Assembly (NCBI GenBank): GCA_036583965.1
Contig: JAZBQD010000019.1
Coordinates: 17,544,085 to 17,608,084 of the forward strand
Direction of reading: 5' to 3'
Length of the DNA stretch: 64,000 nucleotides
From: Prunella strophiata
Taxonomy: Eukaryota > Chordata > Aves > Passeriformes > Prunellidae
Shown: in pieces, positions 25,601 to 38,465 of the stretch
How positions within the stretch are numbered: the stretch's first letter is position 1
Layout of the letters: each line of letters starts with the position of its first letter
Program-made: the position numbers and the translations under genes
The notes under the pieces: model-generated
Told to the model about the DNA's origin: nothing
Database searches by the model: none
What the model saw: the letters and a program-made list of their open reading frames with translations, nothing else

Positions 25601-28600
25601 GGGAGCCATGGGCAGCCAGGTGCTGTAGCCTCTTTGGGTGGCCTGTGTGAGGGCTAAGTACCAGTGGCCACAAAAAAAGGATTAATATTTTCAAAAGCTG
25701 TGAGATTTTTAATTTTTTTTTTTTTTTAACAATTCATTTTGAAACAACTAAGTAATAACTTGTGCCTGCCTGTGTTTGCAAGGTAGAATTATAATAATTT
25801 CTTGTTCAGGGTTCAGGGACAGAAGAAAAGATTATTTGGCAGACAAAGGCAGACAGAGCTTGTATCCCTTCAAGTGCCTCCAGTTGTTTATTCATGCAGA
25901 CTGTGAATGCCACTAAAATATATGAGAGCTCGCTATGAAGACAACTGTCTGATGTGTATAAAAATAAAAAGACAAACATATTTGATTTTAGACAGAAGAC
26001 ATGGTACTTTAACATACAGATTTTGAGACAAAATGAGAAGCTTGAAAGTGGCTGCCATGGGAAAGGGTGGGCTGCCAGAAGGATTAGCCCCTCAGAAGTT
26101 TTGCTCACGGCCAGGGCTTGCCAGAGAAGACTTAGCCCGCTCCTAATGTTGAGTTTTGGGTTGGGAGGGAGAAAAAGCCTCAGCACAACTCAACTCAGGC
26201 TGCCAAAGGGAAGGGGTTTGTCACCAAGACAGAAATTTTTCTTGCAAGCAAATACCAGAATTCTAGGGGCAAAGGCTCAGTCCACACCTGCATAGGGAGT
26301 TAAACAGAGCTGAAGCTGCAGCATGAGCAGGGATGCAAAGGGGCTGCCAAAGGACAGGATAATAAGCTGAGAGGGCCTTGCACTGACAACTTTTTTGTCT
26401 GGGCCAGAGTGTTTTGTTTGCATCTCCTTACTACTGAATCTTACCAGATTGCTGTGTTATATCTCCTCAGTCTGCTGCTGATGCATGAATTAATGAAAAA
26501 GACCCCATTCCCAATCCCTGAATTATCCAAGACATCTCACTGCCTGTTGGTCTTTCAATTTGAACTTTCAAACTGCAAATTTTTGTCTTGCTCTCTTGGC
26601 TGTCACAAATACTGTGTGGATTTATTGTTAAAAAATGACTTATTTAAAAAAATACACAGCTCATCTGGCTGAGTTTTAGTCACCTCTGGCAATAAAGGCT
26701 TGTGTTTCCTCTTGCACTGGAGCTCTGTAGCCTGGAGTCTGGATGTAGCAGTTAGTTACATGTCAGAGGAGTGTGGGCAGATGGTGCAGCTGATGAGGAA
26801 AACCTTCAGCCTGTCAGAGCTAATGCACTCAGGCTGTGGGGAGGACAAGACACTGCTTGGTGGGACCCCTGCTGCAGGTACCCAAGGTGGCTGGTGCCAA
26901 ATGAACTACCCAGGGGACACGTCAGCACATCCCAGCTGTGCAGGGGTGGATACTTCAGGGCAAAATCCTTTTCAAACATAAAAGTCTCCTGGAGTACTCA
27001 TTTCATTCTCTTTGTAGCTTTTCTAGGCACATGTTTATTTCCATGACATGGACAAACACCAGCTCTAAACTGAGGTTCTTGCTGAAATAAAAATGCAAAT
27101 GTTTTTCTTGCATAATCAGATTAATGTCAGGGCACCTTAATGGACCTGACCAGCACCACCTGGGGTCTCCACCTACACCTGCCTGTGGACTCAGGAGCCC
27201 CATTTCAGCTGAGCCCTGGGCTGTCAGTGTGTGTCTGAGTGATGCTACAGTAAGTACCAGTCTCTAGCTCAGGCAGAGCTGAGCCTGTCCAAGGATCCTG
27301 TTGATCCAGACCCTGAGCAGCAGACTGACTTCCCAGCTTGACCACAGACCTGCCTTGTCACTGGGGACCTGTCCAGCAATCACTGTGCTGTATCCAGCCC
27401 TGGTTATCCTCAGTGAACTTGACTCGGATCTACTGACTGACTTCCCAGCAAGATTTTGGAGCTGCCTTATAAGCACAGTCTGCCTGATAAGATCTGAATT
27501 CTGGGTAGAATCTGGCTACTGTCTGCAGGTTTGCCTTGCTCACCTTGCTCAGGTGCTGTGGGGCTGGGCCCTGGCTGGAGAGCTTCCCTGACCCTTGGGG
27601 AGCAGCTTGGCTTCATGGCACAGAGCTGGGGCTCCTTAGGGAACTCCAGGCCTTGGGCATTGCAGATGGGGCACACTGGGCTGTGAAGGTGGCACATGAT
27701 TTGCTTGTCTGATCTGCTCAGTAGGCTGGAAAATAGAACTAATTCATTTAAATTGCTACTGCAAAAAAGTTGCTTAAATGTCCAATCAAGTCCAATTAGA
27801 AATCTAAATGGATTATGTTTTCCATTGGGATACAAGCAAGAGCCTGTTCCCACTCCCTCCCCAGGGCTGGTCTGGAAGGCCTGGTTTGGCACCCTGTAGC
27901 CCTGGAGGTGTGTAACTAACTTGGGAGGTGAAGCAAGAGGAGCAGGAACTGAACCTGTGCTCTTCCACATTACCTGTTTTACCTGTTGCATGTTCATATT
28001 CTCAGCTGAGAAAAAAAATCGTGAACTGATTGTATTTTTGGCTTTTGTCAACTATGACCTACTGGTCAGGCTTAAGTTTTCCTAATTTTAGTACAAATAG
28101 TTGTCATTTTGTCACTATTGGCCCACAGATACAATGCTGGTAATTTTGCCAGAAATTATGCCATCCAAGTAACCAGACTAATGATTCTGGTCCCACTGGA
28201 GATGCAGGACAAATTAATTTGCAGGATGAATTAAAGTGGCCAAAGAGCAGGGCTGTCCCTTTAATAATACATGGCTGCAGGTATGTCTATTTACATTTGG
28301 TCATTCTTTACAATTTTAAACTCATAGAAGATTCAGTTACTTCTTTTCCAAGCCTGTAATTTTCTTGTCAATTCCCTTCTCCCCTTTTCTTTATACAGGC
28401 TATTTTGTACCATGGTTGCAAATAATATTCACTTACTAACACAGGGCAATGATTTTGCCCCTGTCCCCCCATGCACGTTTTCTCACTTTGCTCTAATGAA
28501 GCCAACTCCTGGGTGGGGTACTGCAGGTCCCATTAAATATGCTTCTGTATCAACACTGCTCCTAAGCAAAATGTATTGATTGGTGAAGCTTTGGACCTAC

Positions 28601-28884
28601 TTTAATCAAGTAATCTAAATAGGGCTTAAGCTTCAAAACCCTGGTGATGCTCCTAGCTTCAAAGCTTTTACTTACACTGAATTAATTTATCCTGGATGTT
28701 CTAATACTCTCAGCAGCCCTATAGATTATAATGTTAGAGGTTGCAATCATGGTTCTGATAATATTCCCTAAACTTGAACTCTATTGATCATAAGGTAAAG
28801 TCAGAAGTGGGAGTGGGGAACACAAGGAGTAAACCAAAGGATTTGATTTGAAGCAGGGGTGAATGTGTTCACCCCTCTAAGCAC
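22697..28884. other. Intergenic, no gene recognised
   Basis: This is ordinary AT-rich bird intergenic DNA. ORFs here are short, and none resembles a known protein or has splice-consistent neighbours. The stretch 27130-27590 is richer in GC and CT/CA words, with a repeated CTGACTTCCCAGC motif at about 27325 and 27438, and may be a decayed repeat that I cannot name. Confidence 0.6.
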
Positions 28885-28920
28885 AACTTCTCCTTCCCAG
28901 GCTGCTGGGAAGGAGAAGTT
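28885..28920. repeat. Perfect hairpin, 15-bp arms, 6-nt loop
   Basis: AACTTCTCCTTCCCA at 28885-28899 and its exact reverse complement TGGGAAGGAGAAGTT at 28906-28920 flank the loop GGCTGC. Pairing stops at once outside the arms. It is not a recognised element. Confidence 0.85.
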
Positions 28921-31900
28921 AACAACCTCAGAAGGTGTTACCACTTGGGGATTTTTGACTGAAGATACATTTTGATATGGAGTGAGTGTCAAGTGATCAT
29001 TTCCAGACTCTTCCTTGCATAATATTGTAGGTGTATTATGTCACAAATATAATTCTTAGTCAAAGGGAAGTTTAGCTGGATTTCACATGTTGAACATCAA
29101 TACAAGTTGCAGTATTAGTCTCAGCTACACCATGGGAAAAGGGAAGAATGTTCTTCCCAGTCCAAGCAAGAGCTAGAAACCATGATGTGTAGCTGCTACC
29201 TGAGGCTGAATTATGTGCACTGATGACACAATGGATATGTGCTGAAGGCCTGATAGTGTTAGGTTAACAGTTGTCCCAATGATCTCAAGGGTCATTTCCA
29301 AACTAAATGATCCTGTGGTGCTAAGAACATTCTCATCTTTACCAATCAACATGTTCATATTTGTAACAACCAGTAGGGCTCTCCATGCATGCTAGTGATG
29401 CACTGAACACCACAGGGAAGTGTCTAACCTGGTGTGTGCTGCAGCCTAAAGATGCCATTAGATCACACTGGGTTTGACTGGCCTTAGTCAGAAGTGAAAG
29501 GTGCTTAAACAAACACAGCTGCACCTACTCCAGTGCTGATGCAGGGGCACTCTGGGTGGCAGGCATATAAGCCAGTGGCATTTTATTGGGAATAACGGGG
29601 CTGGAATCCTGTGCTCCTGTTGCCCGTGGCAGAGGCCTGGCATAGTCTATGGGTAGCTCTGCCCTGGCAGAGCACTGCCTGGTGCAGAGAGACTCAACCA
29701 CAGGGCAGAGTTTGTCCATCAGTGGAGGGGGGCAGACAGCCCTCTCTAGATAACTCCCAAAATTCCCTCAGAGGCTGGGCACTGGGCCCTGCCTGTTTTC
29801 CAGAGAGTATCATGAAAAAAGCATATTGTTGAATAAATTAAAAGATTATTTAAAGCAATGATAACTTTTATGTTTTCATTAGATAGGTAAAGGCTCATGC
29901 TATTTTGAATAAAGACTATCTCCTGCTTTATGAATCTCAAAGACTATGAAGCGATTTCACACAGAGAGCTCTGATTACTACAGTAATAATTTCTTCTACC
30001 ACCCTTTCAAACACTTATTAATAGAAAAAATATCAGTTCAAACTGTCTTCACTTCACACAGAAAATATCAGTGTTCACAGTGTGAACTTCAAAATTCTTA
30101 TCTGATTAGTTAATGTCAACAATTATTAGTGTACTGGTCAATTTAAATTTCTACTGTCCTCCATTGATCTCAGTCTCCATGTACCATGCAGTGCACATCA
30201 CTCAAAAAGTAACTTTCCTGACTGGCTAGGGATGACTTTCTGTCCTGCTGTCAACTGGCAGTAAGTAAAACAGGAAAATTTAGCACATCTTCCTGTGCAT
30301 ATTTCCTTGTGACAGGCTCTCCCCTTGCTGCTCAGCATCAGTTGGACAGCATCTTTAAGGATACAGAAAGTCATTCAAGAGGGGAGCTGGGAAGTGATAG
30401 CAGGGAGAGCCACTTGGTTTAGCTGCTTATTCTCTCATTTCATAAACCTTTAGGCACACACAGATGGCACTTTTCTATTTTTATCATGACAGCAAGGACT
30501 GGTGCCTCCTATGAGAAAAGACAGAAAAAAAGAAAAGAAGCTAAAAGGTCAATTTTATTCTGGGTAAGATGGTGCTGCACTGATAATGCTGCACCTGGTG
30601 TTTGGAAGGCATCAGGGCTTCTAAACTATTTATTTCTTTTAGTCTGCTAGTGTCAGGAATCATAGTCCTCCAAGGGGAAAGGTAAGGCAGCCTCTGGCAT
30701 TTTGGCATTCCTTCTCCCAGCCCTCATTAAGCCTGAATACTAGTTACTATTTAAATTCTGATTGACTATATTGTGACCAATCTAAGCTTGCTCAGTTTTG
30801 CACCTAGGTTCCAGAATGGGTTGAATTACTCCATGGCCACTGTTTTCTGAGCAGGGTTAATATGAAATGTTGCTGCCAAAGCCATGAATGAGTGGATCAC
30901 ACCAGCCCCTGTTTCCTCACAGCTCTCCCACCCTATATTCTCAGATCTCTTAGGAGGGACCAAGACATTTAGACAGCTGCATCCCAGTGGAAGGGAGGGA
31001 CTGACTTTTAGCTCTGCAAAATCTGTTCTTTCAGGTTCACAGATGCTGGAGACGACTGAGGAGATTCAGCCCAGCTGATGGTTTTTGCTTAAGGTCACAT
31101 AACACAACCTCAGTCTTGAGTAAGTGTGGATTCCTTGCACACATATCTGAATTTATGGTATGGCTTATTTCTATTTTATTTCCAAAACCCTCAGGAACTC
31201 TATATACAGAGCAGACATCTGGACTCCTGGTTTCTCTCCCCCTGTTCATGCCTGCCTCCCCCCTCAGCAGTAATCCCTTTCTTTGCTGCACACTGTAGAA
31301 AATGAGTGTGCCTGTCCCTCCTGTGCACTGCTGCCAGGTCATTTTATGTAAGCCTCCTTCTCTGTTCCCCATCAGAGGACAGCATGTCCCGTTGGAGCCA
31401 GTTGTTGTCTCTAATCTCTGAACAGAAACACCCAGATTACATTCCATCCTGTCACCAGTGTGCAGTGGATAACAGGCATGCTGTCATAGCTGTGCTGCTT
31501 TCTCTGGGCTGTGCTGGTCACTCTCCTGCTGGCACCAGGTCATTTGCCATCAGTGATATACAGGCTGGGAAAGTCTTCCCTGCCCCCCTCTTCACAATGC
31601 TTTGACACATGAGGCTGCTCCATTCAACCCTCTACAGGAAGCTTTGTATTCAGGGACATGAGGACATCATGAAGGATGAGCTGGGCTCTCTATGGCTTAG
31701 GTCAAATTTTGGAGTCTCTCCTCTGCCCTTAAGAGTTTTCCAGTGTTTGACCTTCATGGAAGCTCCCCCAGAGTTACCAAAGGGTGGAGAAGAAGTTTAA
31801 AATGAAACCCCGCTGTCACTAGCGTAGTTCCTGGCTTGATTGCTCCAAACAGCTTAATTACAAAGAAACCAAAATTCCAGAAATGTCTCTCTTGGGCAAT

Positions 31901-34900
31901 TCCTCCCCCCACCCTCGTTCTTCCACTAGCAGAGCTGTTTTTAAGACAGGAGATGGAACTATGTAGCTTTAGATTAGTCAACAGCCAGACTCTATGCAAT
32001 ATCTCCACTGCTAGGGGTAGGTGTGGGAGGGGTAGGTGTGTATCCACATGGATATAGGTATGGGAATACAAACTACAAGCTGCTAAGTTGCTGCATGTTC
32101 CACGTGCCTGTATCTATCATGCTGTGGCTGTAAACTCAAAGCTGGAGTTACAGCAAGATCTCAGTCTGGGCTAGGTCAAGGGAGTGTGTTAACAGCAGAG
32201 TGGATGGATTATCATGGTGATCAAATTGGATCTGCATGTGACTCCTTGCTGGTGAAGAGCTGCAGGCAACACGATTTTTTTAAGTACAGGGTGCTCCCTT
32301 CTACCTGATGTCTGAGACTTTCAGCTCTCACTGTGTTTGGCTGAGGAAGACTCACTAACCTTGCACAGCCATTGAGACTCTTGCTGCTGGTTTCTGGACT
32401 GGGGGATTAGCAGCTGCCTGCACAGGACCTTTTTACCTGATGCTCATGGTGTCATCAAATATCCTGATATTAAGGAGGGAATGGGAATTTACTGAGAAGT
32501 TGCAAAGTTTTCCAAATATGATCTTTCATTTTGTATTCGTGTGCCACTTGCAAGAAGAGGGTAGCAAGAGTGGGGAGAAACACCATGGTTCATTCAGTCA
32601 TTAAATTAATAAATACAGGGAAAGGGTGGACAAAATGGGCTGATTCCCTCACTTAATGTCTCATCATTTGAGAGCTATCTCAAATTATCTATGCCAGGAG
32701 GCAAAGAGTGGTAATATTGTACTTCAGCTGTGCTGGCCACTCTGAATGAACTGAATCCTAATTTAGGAATTTAGGCGTCATCTCAAGCTGAAGCTGAGGC
32801 ACAGGCAACCAAAATATTTCTGCAAGGAACAAACCCACAAATAGGACTTGATGCCCAGCTCTCCCTCACATCATCATTGCACAAGACTGAACAATTGGTT
32901 GGCTTTCTGCATGATCCAATAGTCCACTTTACTTAGTACCAAAACAAATCTCTAACACAGATTTAACTGCTGTGAACACATTTACCAAAGCTGAGGAGGT
33001 TGAAATAATGGGCAGCTTACAACCAATTAGCTACATTTATTGTATGGGATCTATTTTATTGTGTTACTAATTTATGTTGGTCACACCAGATAAAATTTCC
33101 TCATAACCAAAGCCCAAGCAACAGAGCAGGCTGCATCCCAGGCTGTATACTAAACTGTTGCTTGCTTTCTTTCCAAGTCTTTTGTCTTTCTCTCATTTTG
33201 TCTCACTCTCATTCCTTTTTCCCCTTCTTCGTGCAGAGAAGAGAAATGATTGCTAATGAATTGCAAGCATGGGGTATGGAAAGATCAGTTAATATGGCCC
33301 AAGTATTCAGTAAAACAAATACATTAAAGTGATCAAGTAATAAATGAAAATAGACCCAAAGAGCAGGTTCCACTGAGAAAACATGTGAGAATGTAAATTA
33401 ATGTGACTTGATGAAACTTGAAATGTCATAACACAGCAGGGCATATAACACATCAGAGGAAATGTGAAAATTATACTTTTTCCTGAAATCACAGTTTTCA
33501 AAAATAAGTGGCTTTTAAATTCTTTTAAAAATATAATAAAGGAATTAGTGTCAAGAAAAAGGTTATTGTTGTTTACCAGACTGCAGGCTCATGGTGGCTT
33601 TTCACAAAATTTGAAACTCTTTTATTTGAACTCTCTTGTTTCTCTGAGTATACAGTGGGAAAAGAAGAATCCAAAAGTCTTTCTACTTGTCTGGTTCCCT
33701 CTTCTTAATTTTGCACAAGGGATTTTTTAAAGTTGCTTGGAGTAAGTGAGTAAATGGCATGATAAGCCCATGTGTTGGGAAAGTATTTCTTCTCTTTCCA
33801 TACTGAAAGATTTTATACTTTTCTGCTGGAATGTAGTCCTCACTGGGATCTGAGAAGTTAATTAGAAGGGAAAGGATTCCTCGGTTGTACAACAACAAGA
33901 GCCAGGAGGTTGTACAAGAACAGGTCCCTTTTCTTCTGGCACAGAGCAGATTTCTGTACAAAGAACACTAAGAGTGCAGGGAGAAAAAAGCTGCCACATG
34001 GCACAGAATTGTCAGTTTCCTGCTCTGACTGCAGTGACCGTGTGTGGAAAAGGCAGCCTTGGTCTCTAACGCTGAGCACTCCATGGGGAGACTGCACTGG
34101 ACTCTGGCTGAAGATGGGTGTCCCCTATGGCAGGTGTCCTATCCTGTCCCTGTGCCAGCCACCACCTCTCTGCACTGCTCCTGCTCAGATGCTTTCCCCA
34201 GACTAGTTCTTGATTTTTTAAATTTCCCAGTTTTTCTAATCCTCTTAAACAACCCTCAATGAAATTGCTTTTATTCCACAGAAGAGAGTGTCTATAAGCA
34301 GGACAGTTTGGGTTACTAGGGAATAAAAGGTGTCCTGATGCAATCCCACCCCATCTCTTTCCATGCAGAACTGCAGGAAGGTGGGATGGGACTGTCCAAA
34401 GAGACAAGGCTGCCAGACTCCTGTGTGACAAAACCTGTTCATAGCAGGTAAATGTGGGGAGGCCTTGTCCCCAGGTATGCAGAAACTGTGGTGGGGAGGA
34501 AGGGAAGCTCTTTTCCAAAAGAGATGTCCTATGAAGAAGAGAGTTTCTAATTCCATACAAATTTTTAGCAGAATATGAAGCAAAACCATAGAAGTAGAGC
34601 CCCATCCATTTGCCTGGCTAGTTGAGCTAAAGAAACCAGCTTGTTTTTGCAGCTCTTAGCATGTGTGATCTCTCCAAGATCCCTTTTATTTGCTTACTTA
34701 TGTATATAATTGCTGAGGAAGATGATTAAACTTCCCTGTTATAACCCACATTTGACTCAATATATTATAGTATTACTTTCTACATCCTTCACTACATGTG
34801 TTTAGACAGGGCTTCTGAAATATTTTGCCCGTGTTTCCCACAGGAGGAGTTGGTGGCCTGAGGAAAACCTCTTCCATCTCAGAAAACCAGGGGCATGCAC

Positions 34901-37900
34901 ACAGTGTTTACTCCTGACTTGTTCTAACTAAACCTTACAAATGATCTTTCCCTGCTAGTAGACTTTCACTGCTGGAATTTATTTCTAAAGCAGTTTTATG
35001 TCTTGGCAGTTGGTCTGCATTTCCACTGTAGCTTTTCTGTCTGCTTGCATTCAAGCCCTATGGGTACGTTGCTGCCCACCTTAGTTTTTTCCTGGTGGGA
35101 GTGAGGTGTAACTGTTATTAGGACATTTCCAGAAGGACTTATTCTGGATAGTTTCTCATAGCTGTGCCTTTTCACTTCCCTGCTACTCTTCACTCTTGTT
35201 CTGGGTGGTAGCTTTTGTTTATTGCTTAGAACCAGCAATGCCAGAAGAAGAGACATTAATATCCCACAGTGAAAGACAGTTTTTAAGAAATAAACTCATT
35301 TTATTACAGGCAACTGAGACAAGTAGGAACTGAGCATCTGGGTGAGCCACACCTCAGAGGAACTTAAGAGGATGAGCCACTGATAAAAATCTGGAGTACA
35401 AGTGCTATCCTGTATCATCCCAGAGGGCACAGTATCAGCAGGGATGCCCATCCTACTGGGCTCACTGGTAGAAACCAGCTCTTTGGAAGCTTCTCACCAG
35501 GTTAAAAACTCAGTCACACCAATTAACTGTACATTGCTGAAGTCCTGGAATTGGTTTTTAATGAGTTTGGGAAAAAAGTTATGCAAACAAACAGAAAGGG
35601 GTTAAAATATTCTACAATTACTTAAAAGAAAATAGGTCATTATAATAGCTTCTCTATTGCAGAACAATTGTGTGTGTCCTTTGGAACACTTATTTGTGGC
35701 ATACTCTTGAAACAGCTATTAATATACTTTTTGCTATGAGACCAATCCAGTTGCATGATTTATGCAGTCATATTAAAACTTATCTATCCAGATGATACAA
35801 AGTTTAGAGAGTGAAGAGCTGATGTCTTAAGCCCCTGAGAATATTGGTTTCACTAGGATCAGGATCTCTCTCTCATTTCTTAGTCCCTGACATACTGTAG
35901 TAAAATTGTTAATTATTGTATCTGATCACCCTGATCAAATTGTCTTACAATTTTTCACTCATAGACAGCAGTACAAGAGATTCACTAATTTTAAGAAAAA
36001 CAAAGTCAAAAGATTTTTAAGGCATTTTGGATATTGCAGTAGCCTTTGAAGACCTTAGTGATGATACAGCTGGAATTCTGGTATAAGTCTCAAGTGATAT
36101 TTCATGGTGTTTGATGCCTGCTGTTATTACCATGTTTGGTTGCCTTGCTTCATCAGTGAGTCTTTAAGCCATTTCACTGAGGTCTTGTAGTATGGTATTG
36201 GAGCATCTCTGTCTAAATTCATACATAAATCCCAACCCTTAAAACCAACAAAATTAAAGGAGGATATCTCAGTTTAAAAACTATTTTAAAAGTGCCATCC
36301 ACCTTCATTTTGCTGTCACCTGCCTGGAAAGTAATGAAAAGAATGGATACAAGGAATAGGAATTGTAGGAACAAACACAGTGGGAAGGTCAGCCTGGGGT
36401 TTTCCCTCAGGTGCATGGGCTGGTGTCCATCAGGCCAATTTGTTGAGCACTGGCTTATATCATCAGAAAACACCACGCTCCCACTGCAATCTGTACAAAA
36501 TGGGAAGGACTTAAACCTCTTATTTCCCATTCTCTATCCATATCTCATTCCCCATTGCTGCTTCATTTCCTTACACTGTGCCCCTCACCACCCTTGATTT
36601 GCTAACCTCAGCTATCAGCAGCAACAGTGCCAGCAGCTCCCTGTCAGTGCCAGGCTGTGTTCCTCTCTGGAGCAGATTTTGTAGTGGTAGCATTACACAT
36701 ACCAGAAAGGGAACATCTGCCTCATGCTATTTCTTCCTCCCCCAAGCCAGCTCTCTTATTTCCTCCTACTCCCAATCTTCATTTTTTCAACTTAAATATT
36801 TCTTCTACATATAATTTTCACCACTCCTGTTTGCTTTTGCTGCTTCTGGGCACTCAGGAACACTGTTCTTTCTTTTGCATGAGAGGTCAGCAGTGGGGAC
36901 TTGGGTTTCCAGTAGCAGCTATTGAGTGCTGCTGTAGTTAAATGAGCTGAGACCTTTCCTTCCTTCATTTGCATCCTTTCCAGAATGATACAGTTCACCT
37001 GAGTAATAGTGATATTTTCATATTAATACTAATATTTATATCATCTCATATTAATATATTATTAATATTTACATTTGTGATATAAATTTAATATTGAATA
37101 TTATCATAATCCTAAAGGATTCTAAAGTGGCACCAGACATGTTTAAATACCTAAATGACTTCCCAGTTGTTGCTGACAGCCAGCTTCTTACTCCAGCATT
37201 CTGCATTATCATTTGTTATTGGATCTCATAACTTGGCCATACCCAGCACTGTTCACAAACAGGCAATGGAGAGTGCCTTAGCAGTAGAAAATCTCATTGC
37301 TCACACAAAGTTATGGAAGCTTCCTGGAAGCTGCCAAAGCCAAAGGAACTATTCCATTTATTATGCTGGCTCATAACATGACCTGCTGTTATAGTCTGTG
37401 CACCTTCTTATGCCTGCAGATTTCTTGTGCATGTCCTAAGAGTAAAAGCTTGCAATAAGAATGGTTTTCTCAGCACAGAGCTGTACTTCAAGTTGTGAGT
37501 AACAGAAAATCTGAAACATAACCCCCAAAGGACTGTCCAGTTACATGATTCAATTTTCAGCTCACCTATTTGTCTGTCACTTGCTTAACCATTCCAAAAC
37601 ATTCTATTGGGAGGTTGTATTACCCATTTTTAACTGAATGACAGTGTTCACATTGCTGTGAATGGCAGGTGGCCTGGATTTCCACTGGATGTATAAATTA
37701 AACAAAACACTTTAGACAGCCTTCCAAATTCTTCCATTCTTTCTAGAGTAGGTTATGCTGTACCTTGTCAGGAGGAAAGTACCAATTGCATCAGATTTGA
37801 TCCACCTTTCCAAATAAAGTGTTGAAATCAAGGATAAATATTACATCCTTATGTTAACTGGTCAATGCAGATATCATGCAGATATATATTTTCGCAACAG

Positions 37901-38360
37901 TTGTTGTCATAACCTAGCAACAATTTATTTTAAAATAATGAGTTCTACTCCAGCACCTGCTCATACATTGTATATTCCCTCCTGTATCTCTACACATATC
38001 ATATATTTATCAGTAGGAACTTGGGGATTAAATTATTGATAAAGTGATAAAGGGAGACAAGAGGCAAATAAGTTATCCTGAATGAAGGCCAGCAAAGCCA
38101 TACTGCTGTGCCACCAAAATCTGTTTTCCACATATACCACAGGAAAACTGCTTTTGCCTATTTCCAGATTCTTCCAGTGGTCTCCACTGTATCCTTTCTG
38201 TATCTCATGAAGGCAGAGTTCTTTATTCATCCTCTACCTACAGCATTATCAAAATTGTCCTCCTTCTGCTCCCCCAGCCTATCTGTGGCTACAATGTCAT
38301 ACAAACAATCTGCTCTTCATCTGTTTGAAGAAAGGGGACCTCTCTGATCAGTTGGAATCT
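28921..38360. other. Intergenic, no gene recognised
   Basis: There is no supported gene, RNA gene or intact transposon. There is a very AT-rich stretch at 37018-37110 (ATATTAAT-type low complexity). ORFs up to 179 codons occur but are unsupported: none has family similarity that I can recognise. Confidence 0.6.
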
Positions 38361-38465
38361 CTTGTCTCTAGCTCATAAGGTCTTTGAAGAATGGCCTGTC
38401 ACTCAATAGATGTGTACAGCATTTAGCACACGGGGCTGCCCCACTGGGGGCCTGGAGGTAGGACT
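38361..38465 (+). mobile_element. Ancient CR1/L3-like retroposon relic (possible)
   Basis: The segment CTCATAAGGTCTTTGAAGAA ... TGTACAGCATTTAGCACACGGG ... GGGGGCCTGGAGGT follows the word order of an old sauropsid retroposon 3' end (GAGCTCTTTGGG..., TGTACAGC.CCTAGCACA.TGGGGCC). It is strongly decayed. The assignment is from memory of the family and needs a repeat-library search. Confidence 0.45.

Noticed and set aside
27467..28051. 194-codon minus ORF
   Set aside because: No recognisable domain or splice context; composition like its surroundings.
34066..34605. 179-codon minus ORF
   Set aside because: No family similarity, overlaps other open frames and lies in ordinary intergenic sequence.
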